Positions 20,565-28,184 of a stretch of 39,828 nt of DNA are shown one piece after another. The stretch comes from Rhodothermales bacterium (GTDB lineage Bacteria > Bacteroidota > Rhodothermia > Rhodothermales > UBA10348), in assembly GCA_030830105.1 (NCBI GenBank), contig JAURNP010000082.1, positions 1 to 39,828 on the forward strand. The letters run 5' to 3'. The stretch's first letter is position 1; every line of letters begins with the position of its first letter. The notes below the pieces were generated by a model. It worked only from the letters and a program-made list of their open reading frames with translations, did not search any database and was not told the DNA's origin. The position numbers and the translations under genes are program-made.

Positions 20565-23500
20565 ATGTCAAACTTCATGAAACGTACGTTGCGCACTATG
20601 ACGGGTAACAGCCGTCCTATCGCTCTATCCACGTTCCTGGTGGCATTGCTGGTACTGGCAATGGCTACCCCGGCTGTACAGGCTCAGACTCGGATTCCGA
20701 GTGACTACAGGGGAAGCGAGGATATGATTGCTCGCGGAATTCTGGATGGAAATCTGATTGAAACCAACTTCCGCAATCACGGTGAGCTGGCCCGCTGGAA
20801 TGACCTTCCATGGGGCGTCTGGCCTCGAGGCGTTGGCGGTCGTCATATTGACGGTGTAGGTATCATGGCGGCAGGCCGCGTTCGCGCCGAGCGGGAGAAG
20901 TGGCCTTTCTACAACGGAGCGGCCGATACGCTGGTAAACCCGGTCATCTTGACCTACCGCGAGGCCGGTAAGCGGCTTGGTCCTGGAGGCGAGTTGTGGG
21001 GATGGTTGCCGCTGGACGGCTTCCATAATACGCGCCGGATCAACGCCCTGGGACTTCTAGAGCCTGTCCCAGCGCTTTCTGATGATCCGAGCTCATGGCC
21101 GGCATTTTGGCCGGACCGCCTCGACAACCCGGATGATCCGGGTTGGGGTGGAAATTGGAACGGCTTTTTCGGCCGCGGTGTCTTCAATGCTGACCTGGAA
21201 AGCTTCTACGTCATGGACGACTACTCCGACAGGGAGTACCACGTGTCCAGGGTGACAGGGCAGCCGAACTCGCAGTACGGAGTTTTCTACCCCTCGCCGT
21301 CCGATTCCACGATCGGAGGTATGGGCCTTCAAACGCAGGTGCGCATTTTTCAGTGGGCCAACATCCTTGCCGAGGATGTGATGTTTATTCTGTACCGTAT
21401 TTCTAACACTTCCGAAACAGACTACCGCTACAACCTAGAGGGTTCGGAAGGCATGTTTTTCACCCAGATCATGGACTATGGTTTGGGGAATGAGGAAGGA
21501 GACGAAAACGCAGCCTTCAACGCCCGTGAAGACGTGACCTTCGGATGGGATCAGGACGGAATCGGTCAGCGTCAGGATGGAACGCTCTACGATCTAGGAT
21601 ATACCGGATTCGCCTTCCTGGAAAGTCCGACACGTGCCGAAGATGGCCTGGACAACGATGAGGACGGAATCATTGACGAGCAGCGTTTTGGTGGTCCTGG
21701 TCAATTGATTGAAGGGCAAGATGCCATTCGACTCTACGTGTCCAATAACTATGACTTGATCAACTTTGAACTGGCCAACGGTCCAGTCGAAGAGACGCGT
21801 GCTTTCAAAGCCGGTCGGTGGTGGACCGGTGATGAAAACCTCGATTGGCTCGGATTTGACGATGTCAATGGCAACGGAGTAATGGATTCCGGTGAATCGG
21901 CGAACAACGATGTCGGTCTGGATGGGAAAGGTCCTTTCGACCTTGAATATCCCGGACCTGACGAAGGGGAAGCCAATGGCCGCCCGGACGCCGGTGAACC
22001 GAACTTCGATGAGCTTGATGTTGCCGAGTCTGACATGATCGGTCTCACCGGATTCGATCTTTCGTCCCGTCCCTTCTACGAGAATGGCGACAACCTGAGA
22101 GACGACACCTGGATGTTTGATCGCATCCTGAATTTCGCTCAGTTCCCGCTCGGAACGCCCTCGGATGCTTTTGAAGCGGATATTGAGCCGTTCCTTCTGT
22201 TCGTATCGGGTCCGGTAAACCTCTTCCGCGAAAAGGTGGACTTCTTCTCTACCGCATGGGTGTTCGGGGAAGACGAGCAGGACTTCTTCAAGAACCGTCG
22301 GACGGTACAGAGCATCTACGATGCTGACTACAACTTTGCGCAGGCTCCATTCCTTCCAACCCTGACGGCGATTCCGGGTGACGGTCGCGTTGTCCTGACC
22401 TGGGATACCACGTCGGTAGCTAGTTTCGACCGCTTCAGCCAGGAGTTCGATTTCGAGGGATACCGTCTGTACAAGGGTACCAACCCGCTTCTGACGGATG
22501 CGCGTACCATTACCAACGTGGATGGCACGCCGACCTTCATGGAGCCAGTCGGGCAGTGGGACCTCGTGAATGATATTTCCGGACCTGTTACAGTCCTCGA
22601 AAATGAAGCGGTGTATGATCTGGGGGACAACTCGGGTCTTTCCTTCTTCTATGTTGACGAGGATGTCAGCAACGGGATGACCTACTACTACGCGCTGGTT
22701 GCATACGATAGGGGTATTCGGGAGAACGGCGAGACTATCATTGATCCACAGGAGAACATCTTCAATATCTCTGTGGACCTTGCCGGGAATGTTCTGGGTG
22801 TCTCCCAGAACGCCGCGATCGTCATCCCGCGGAGCAAGCCAGCCGGATTTGTTGACGGTAATGTCAATGAGGACCTCTCGTCCGTCACTGATGGTGTGGG
22901 TGCGGGCAGTATGAACGTTCGCATTATCAGCGGAGCGGAAATCAGGTCTGACAATCCATATCGCGTTGTTTTCCGAAGCGAGGAAGACGACAACCCGAAT
23001 GCGGATATTCAGGTGACTACGTCGTTCGACATTGTCGACATGGCGACCAGTGAGGTCAGGGTGCGAAACAATGCTCTGGTCGACGAACCTCCCATGGTAG
23101 ACGGCTTTATCGTCGAGGTCGATAACTACGAAGTGGCCTCTGGAGCCATCGAGTTTGATGAGAACCAGACGGGGTGGGTTGGCAGCGCCGGAACAGCATC
23201 CGAGCTGGTAGACATCGACCCATCCGGGCTAGACGGGGTCTCGACCAACTGGAAAGCGTATGTACGAGCAGATTCGACTACCCTGCACATTCCGACTACG
23301 TTCGACTATGAGGTGCACTGGGTGAATCCGGCTGATTCAACCTATCGGTTACCACGGTTCGGTATCGGCTTCCTGACGGGCTCTGTGCCCATTTTTGTCA
23401 AGAACACGACGACCAATCAGGTTGTGGATTTATTGATCCAGGACCAGAACAATAACCGCGAATTCGACGAAGAGGATGATGTGATTGCGGTGGATCGTGA

Positions 23501-23993
23501 CGGCTTCCAGCGCAAGTTCCGGTTCCGCATATCCTTCTCGATCCCAGAGGGTGCAACGTCATCGGCACCGGACGCGGGCACGGTCTTCCGTATCACGCCT
23601 AAAAAAGAATTCCATACGGGCGACTACTTTCAGTTCACGTTGCGCGAGCCGTACGTGGACGCTCAGCTGGCGGAACAGGAGCTTGATCACATTGGCGTTG
23701 TGCCCAACCCATACGTTGGTGGCTCGGGCTTCGAACAGCGAAGCCAGATCTCCGGCCGCGGTGAACGCCGTTTGCAGTTCATCAATCTTCCGCAGGAGGC
23801 AACGATTACCATCTTCAACCTGCGTGGCGAGCTGGTTGACGAAATCGAGCACTTTTCAACCTCGGACAATGGTTCGGTCTTCTGGGATCTTCAGACCCGC
23901 GGTGGCCAGGACATTGCTTATGGAGTGTACATCTATCACGTGGAGGCTCCCGGTATCGGTGAGCACGTCGGCAAGTTTGCCGTCGTCAAATAG
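20565..23993 (+). CDS. Large secreted protein (1142 aa) with Fn3-like region, Asp-rich Ca-binding-like motifs and T9SS-like C-terminus
   Basis: Signal peptide ATPAVQAQT; DGLDNDEDGIIDEQ, DDVNGNGVMDSGE, DQNNNREFDEED; PTLTAIPGDGRVVLTWD...FEGYRLYKGTN; C-terminal VVPNPYVGG...ITIFNLRGELVDEI...GVYIYHVEAP. Confidence 0.8.
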   Translation: MSNFMKRTLRTMTGNSRPIALSTFLVALLVLAMATPAVQAQTRIPSDYRGSEDMIARGILDGNLIETNFRNHGELARWNDLPWGVWPRGVGGRHIDGVGIMAAGRVRAEREKWPFYNGAADTLVNPVILTYREAGKRLGPGGELWGWLPLDGFHNTRRINALGLLEPVPALSDDPSSWPAFWPDRLDNPDDPGWGGNWNGFFGRGVFNADLESFYVMDDYSDREYHVSRVTGQPNSQYGVFYPSPSDSTIGGMGLQTQVRIFQWANILAEDVMFILYRISNTSETDYRYNLEGSEGMFFTQIMDYGLGNEEGDENAAFNAREDVTFGWDQDGIGQRQDGTLYDLGYTGFAFLESPTRAEDGLDNDEDGIIDEQRFGGPGQLIEGQDAIRLYVSNNYDLINFELANGPVEETRAFKAGRWWTGDENLDWLGFDDVNGNGVMDSGESANNDVGLDGKGPFDLEYPGPDEGEANGRPDAGEPNFDELDVAESDMIGLTGFDLSSRPFYENGDNLRDDTWMFDRILNFAQFPLGTPSDAFEADIEPFLLFVSGPVNLFREKVDFFSTAWVFGEDEQDFFKNRRTVQSIYDADYNFAQAPFLPTLTAIPGDGRVVLTWDTTSVASFDRFSQEFDFEGYRLYKGTNPLLTDARTITNVDGTPTFMEPVGQWDLVNDISGPVTVLENEAVYDLGDNSGLSFFYVDEDVSNGMTYYYALVAYDRGIRENGETIIDPQENIFNISVDLAGNVLGVSQNAAIVIPRSKPAGFVDGNVNEDLSSVTDGVGAGSMNVRIISGAEIRSDNPYRVVFRSEEDDNPNADIQVTTSFDIVDMATSEVRVRNNALVDEPPMVDGFIVEVDNYEVASGAIEFDENQTGWVGSAGTASELVDIDPSGLDGVSTNWKAYVRADSTTLHIPTTFDYEVHWVNPADSTYRLPRFGIGFLTGSVPIFVKNTTTNQVVDLLIQDQNNNREFDEEDDVIAVDRDGFQRKFRFRISFSIPEGATSSAPDAGTVFRITPKKEFHTGDYFQFTLREPYVDAQLAEQELDHIGVVPNPYVGGSGFEQRSQISGRGERRLQFINLPQEATITIFNLRGELVDEIEHFSTSDNGSVFWDLQTRGGQDIAYGVYIYHVEAPGIGEHVGKFAVVK

Positions 23994-24004
23994 GGAGGCT
24001 GATC

Positions 24005-25054
24005 ATGCGACGTATAATCTCTTTCCTGACACTTTTTGCGCTGGCAGTGACCGTTCAGGCACAGGATGCGCAGTCTGATGATCAGAGTCGTGTCGGTACG
24101 ACGGCAGCAACCTTCCTGACGCTGGGTGCTGGTGCGCCTGGCGCCTCGCTGGGGCACGCCTACACCGCTACTGCAACAGGTGCTGATGCACTCTTCTGGA
24201 ATCCAGGTGGAGCAGCCATTGCCCACCGTTCGGGACAGAGGGGCGGTTTGATGTTCTCGAACAACGAATGGATTGCCGGCATCACATACAACACGGCTGG
24301 TCTCACGTTACCTGCCGGTGGTTCTGGCGTGGTTGGTTTGAGCATCGCTTCCGTGGATTACGGTTCCATGAAAGTGCGTACGATTGCCCGGCCGGAAGGC
24401 ACGGGGGAGACGTTCAGTGCCTCGGACTTGAGTGTAGGCCTGACCTATGCGATGCCTCTGACGCCGGATTTCTACTTCGGAGGTACCTCGAAACTGGTAC
24501 GCCAGTCCATTCGTGACATGCGAGCGCGCACCATGGCCATCGACGTGGGCTTCGTTCTCCTGACGGACTATTTCAACGGTCTGAAGGTTGCGGCATCCAT
24601 CATGAATTTCGGTGGTAAGATGACCATGCGTGGCATCAACTCCGAAATCCAGGTTGATTTGGATTCTCAGCACGAAGGCTCCTCCGAGAGTATTCCAGCG
24701 CGAATCAAAATGGATGCTTGGGACCTTCCCATGTCATTCAAGTTTGGTATCTCGCTTCCTGTCATCAAGACGGGTGCAACCGAACTGGTTGTGCTGGCCG
24801 ATGCCAACCAGACGAACGACAATAACCTGAATGCAGATCTTGGGGCACAGTTCTCGTACATGACGCGTATGCTGAGCTTCAACGCTCGCGCAGGGTATAA
24901 GGACGCTTTCATCGACAATGTGGACTCCCACATTGCTTACGGTGCCGGTCTTGACCTGCAGCTCTCAGGTGTCCGTTTCGGATTCGATTACGCTTATGTT
25001 CCGTTTGATCTCCTTGATCGTTCCCAGACGATTGACTTCCGCATCTTCTTCTGA
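24005..25054 (+). CDS. PorV/PorQ-family (UPF0164-like) outer-membrane protein
   Basis: Signal peptide; TAATFLTLGAGAPGASLGHAYTATATGADALFWNPGGAA; terminal FGFDYAYVPFDLLDRSQTIDFRIFF. Confidence 0.85.
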   Translation: MRRIISFLTLFALAVTVQAQDAQSDDQSRVGTTAATFLTLGAGAPGASLGHAYTATATGADALFWNPGGAAIAHRSGQRGGLMFSNNEWIAGITYNTAGLTLPAGGSGVVGLSIASVDYGSMKVRTIARPEGTGETFSASDLSVGLTYAMPLTPDFYFGGTSKLVRQSIRDMRARTMAIDVGFVLLTDYFNGLKVAASIMNFGGKMTMRGINSEIQVDLDSQHEGSSESIPARIKMDAWDLPMSFKFGISLPVIKTGATELVVLADANQTNDNNLNADLGAQFSYMTRMLSFNARAGYKDAFIDNVDSHIAYGAGLDLQLSGVRFGFDYAYVPFDLLDRSQTIDFRIFF

Positions 25055-25055
25055 T

Positions 25056-26723
25056 GTGACGAAGGGATACCCGCAAAAGCAACCTCTCAGACAACGCCCG
25101 GCACTCTTTGGGTGTCTGGCGTTGCTGTTCCTGTTCGTTGCAGGCTGTGGTGCTGACTCCGGCCCCGGTCCCGATCGGGACCCGCGGACGCTTGCTACGG
25201 TCGATGGGTTCGATGTGTCTGTGTCATGGTTCGAGCAGACCTATATCGACTTCCTCGTTCGCTCGGGCTCGAACGACTCAGAAGTCGCTCGTACCGCTCA
25301 CCTTGAGCAGTTGATTGACGCCCTGCTGCTATCGCGCCATTATTCGACCCTGGACCGAGACACGACCCAGGCATTCCGAGAAGAAGTCCGTCGCATTGAA
25401 GCAGAGGAGTTGGGTTCTCGGTTCTTCGAGACGGCCTTTCTGGATACCATGACAGCCCCAACAGACGTTCAGCTTCGACAGGCCTATATCCGAGATCAAT
25501 CGAGGCGTGTTGTAAGGCATCTGTATTTCACGTCAAGCCAGCAGGTTGAGGAGTCGTACGCGCGCCTTCAAAGTGGCGTACCTTTCCTGGAAGAAGCCCA
25601 GTACGTATACGAGCTCTCAGAGTCAGATTCTATGGCGGGATTCCTGGGACCTATCGGCTTCTATTCGGTGGATGATGCCTTCGCCGAGGCCGCATTTTCC
25701 CTGGAGCCTGGTGCATTCTCGGAGCCGGTACGCTCGCGATACGGCTACCATATCATATTGCTTGAGAACATCATCCAGGAGCCGTTGCTCACGGAATCAG
25801 CCTATCTGACACGCCGCTCTGGGCTGTCCAGTCAGTATCGTCAGCGTCGTCGCCGTCTTGAAGGAGGCGTGTTTGTTCGCACCTTCATGAATCAGCTCAA
25901 CGTAGAGGTCAATACACCTGCTATTGAGGCGCTCGACGAATTGATCACATCTATGGACCCGACACTCTATGAGGCAGCCGGTCAGATCGACATTCAAATG
26001 GATACAGGTTGGAAGCAGGATATCGAACCTTCAACGCCGCTTCTGACGTTTGACTGGGATGGAGAGCGGGAAGCATTTACGGCTGGTGATTATGCATTCT
26101 GGTTCGATGCCCTTCCACAGCGGGAGGCCCGCGAGAGAACGGCTGCATCGGTGGGTCGCGCTCTTCGCAATGAGGCGCTCGCTCGGGCTGGAGAAGAGGA
26201 AAAGCTTCGTGACGGTGAGTGGGAGACCGAGGTGGATCGCCGGGTTCGATTGGAGAGGGCTCGATTGATGCGGGAGGATTTACGCATGGAAGACGTCGAA
26301 ATCAATACGTCGTTGGTTCGGCAGGCCTTCGATCGCCTGGGCTGGGCGAATCGCCGTATGGCCATCTTGTCATTTGATGCCATCACAGCGGTTTCCTCCG
26401 ATGCTGTCCAGCGTGCAGCCGCTTTGACCGAGGAGTGGCCTGTCCAGATTCGCGAAGCGACGTTGGAATCTATACCTGAATGGTCGCCCTACGTTGCCAG
26501 CGTGCCTGTCGACTCAGTTGTGTTTGTGGGACGGCGAAATGACTGGGCGGCTATCCGAGTACTGGATCGCCAACGAATCCAACCAAACTGGGTGCGGGAC
26601 CAAGAGGAGATTGTCCGGCGACTGCGCCCATTTGTGGCAGAATACGAGCTGGTGAAGCAGCTGCGAGAAAGAGCCCGAATTGAGATTGACCGCGACTTGA
26701 TGCGCGATATTGCTACGTTCTAG
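25056..26723 (+). CDS. PpiC-type peptidyl-prolyl isomerase lipoprotein (SurA/PrsA-like)
   Basis: Lipobox-like LFLFVAGCGAD; parvulin region RRVVRHLYFTSSQQVEESYARLQSGVPFLEEA...GFLGPIGFYSVDDAFAEAAFSLEPGAFSEPVRSRYGYHIILLE; GTG start at 25056, 1 bp after the preceding stop. Confidence 0.82.
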   Translation: MTKGYPQKQPLRQRPALFGCLALLFLFVAGCGADSGPGPDRDPRTLATVDGFDVSVSWFEQTYIDFLVRSGSNDSEVARTAHLEQLIDALLLSRHYSTLDRDTTQAFREEVRRIEAEELGSRFFETAFLDTMTAPTDVQLRQAYIRDQSRRVVRHLYFTSSQQVEESYARLQSGVPFLEEAQYVYELSESDSMAGFLGPIGFYSVDDAFAEAAFSLEPGAFSEPVRSRYGYHIILLENIIQEPLLTESAYLTRRSGLSSQYRQRRRRLEGGVFVRTFMNQLNVEVNTPAIEALDELITSMDPTLYEAAGQIDIQMDTGWKQDIEPSTPLLTFDWDGEREAFTAGDYAFWFDALPQREARERTAASVGRALRNEALARAGEEEKLRDGEWETEVDRRVRLERARLMREDLRMEDVEINTSLVRQAFDRLGWANRRMAILSFDAITAVSSDAVQRAAALTEEWPVQIREATLESIPEWSPYVASVPVDSVVFVGRRNDWAAIRVLDRQRIQPNWVRDQEEIVRRLRPFVAEYELVKQLRERARIEIDRDLMRDIATF

Positions 26724-26801
26724 GGCGATTTGTAACCAGGAGCCCCTTTTCTTGACAGAGCTATTTATCGATGTGGCCCTCCCGGGCGGTGAAATGCCCC
26801 G

Positions 26802-27128
26802 TCATCTGAGTAAAGGGAATCCCTTCACGGAAGTTGTAAATGGATTGATAGATTCGGATGCCAAATAAACCAGTTTGAAGACGATGAAGACGTAGACCAG
26901 CTTGCCGACAACAGTGGATGCCAGCGTCCCATTCAGAATGGGCTTACGAGGATTGGCCAGGTCGCCAGAAAGGCCCACGCCTACAGTCATGCCGGTGAAC
27001 GCAAGGAAGTCAATGGCAAAAACCAAGAAGAAGAAGAGATCAGCGTCAGCCAGACCGCTCGAGAGGCTCACCTCAGCCGGATCGAATCCTTCCACCGGGA
27101 CTCCGAGGAAAAAAATTATCAGGGACAA
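26802..27128 (-). CDS. Hypothetical small membrane protein (start uncertain; possibly 5'-frameshifted)
   Basis: Hydrophobic coherent translation LIIFFLGVPVEGFDPAEVSLSSG...FFFLVFAIDFLAFTGMTVGVGLSG; no ATG in frame at the N-terminus. Confidence 0.5.
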   Translation of the reverse strand: MSLIIFFLGVPVEGFDPAEVSLSSGLADADLFFFLVFAIDFLAFTGMTVGVGLSGDLANPRKPILNGTLASTVVGKLVYVFIVFKLVYLASESINPFTTSVKGFPLLR

Positions 27129-27212
27129 GGTCAGCGTTGCCGCGACGGTATAAAGTGTTTTGACTCCCAGCGCTGCGCTCGGTTACGGTTTTCATCCTAC
27201 TGGTGTAAATGC

Positions 27213-27246
27213 AAAAAAGGAGACCGGCTGATGCCGATCTCCTTTT
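27213..27246 (-). terminator. Intrinsic terminator of tRNA-Asn
   Basis: Minus strand AAAAGGAGATCGGC ATCA GCCGGTCTCCTTTTTT: 14-bp stem with one mismatch, then a U run. Confidence 0.85.
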
Positions 27247-27247
27247 C

Positions 27248-27322
27248 TGGCTCCCCGGGTAGGATTCGAACCTACGACCCTGCGGTTAACAGCCGCATGC
27301 TCTACCGCTGAGCTACCGAGGA
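27248..27322 (-). tRNA. tRNA-Asn (GTT), 3' CCA encoded
   Basis: Minus strand TCCTCGGTAGCTCAGCGGTAGAGCATGCGGCTGTTAACCGCAGGGTCGTAGGTTCGAATCCTACCCGGGGAGCCA; anticodon loop CTGTTAA. Confidence 0.96.
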
Positions 27323-27773
27323 GTGTGCTTCAAAGCGGAAGCGGCGGCAAAGATAGGACGCTGATTCGCCGAGGACAAGCCTCTTTGCGACCTTTTCAAT
27401 TTCTGCGGCAGAATTCCGTAAAAGGGTACAACTCGCAGCCCCCTGAAAAGACGCGAATGTAATACAATCCACTGTCAAAATGAGAGCGTCGGACTGGGTT
27501 AAGATCATCTGGGTTTAGCACGGCTGATACTCACTACCTGCCACTATTTTCGATGACCATCAACCTGATGATTTGCGACGCCGAGGTCCCTCGGCGTCAT
27601 CGCTTCACGTTTCCCTTCGGATTCGAGTGTGGTAACGAAGCTTGATTTCGCTGGCCTGGTCCCGAGGCTAGGCATCGGCCTAGTGGTATTCAGCGGGGGA
27701 CGATGATGATCTCGCTCGCTTACGAGTTTTCGCCTCCGATCTGGGCTCGTTTCTTTTCTCAAATGTCGAGTGC

Positions 27774-28001
27774 GTGAACTGCGAGGAAAACGAACGCGCA
27801 GAATGGTTCTTTTTCCAATATGAGCTCGAGACGCCTGATGCATTACTGCTTCGCGGGATCAATGACACACATTACAGCGAAGCGCTTTCCCTGATGACGC
27901 GCCCGCGCGATGTACGACGATGCGTCCAGGAGCACATGCTGTACTCGGAGTTCTTCTCGGCAGAGATTCTTCGGTTTACCCGATATGTGGACGAAGAGTA
28001 A
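27774..28001 (+). CDS. Hypothetical protein, possibly the 3' part of a frameshifted gene
   Basis: Protein-like translation VNCEENERAEWFFFQYELETPDALLLRGINDTHYSEALSLMTRPRDVRRCVQEHMLYSEFFSAEILRFTRYVDEE; open upstream to 27684. Confidence 0.4.
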   Translation: MNCEENERAEWFFFQYELETPDALLLRGINDTHYSEALSLMTRPRDVRRCVQEHMLYSEFFSAEILRFTRYVDEE

Positions 28002-28148
28002 TCAGTTGGATATATCAAGGGGGAGCAAGTATCCAGCATATCTTGTCTCAACCCCTCAGTTACTCTGATGGCAACCAATACTAAGACGAAAGAGCATCGT
28101 TCAACGGAAGATCAACTCAAGCTTCGGTAGGACCTGTTCGGCAGTGAT

Positions 28149-28177
28149 CTGGGCGGCGGATATATTCCGCCGCCCAG
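28149..28177 (-). terminator. GC-rich hairpin downstream of the DUF5916 gene
   Basis: CTGGGCGGCGGA TATAT TCCGCCGCCCAG perfect 12-bp stem; no clear U tract. Confidence 0.55.
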
Positions 28178-28184
28178 TAGCCGT

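Noticed and set aside
24918-25055. Upstream extension of the PpiC ORF overlapping the PorV-like gene
   Set aside because: GTG at 25056 gives a lipoprotein signal; the extension is out-of-frame overlap with the PorV-like C-terminus.
27544-27843. 99-aa minus-strand Arg-rich ORF
   Set aside because: Low-complexity, no domain pattern; opposite strand translation is more protein-like.
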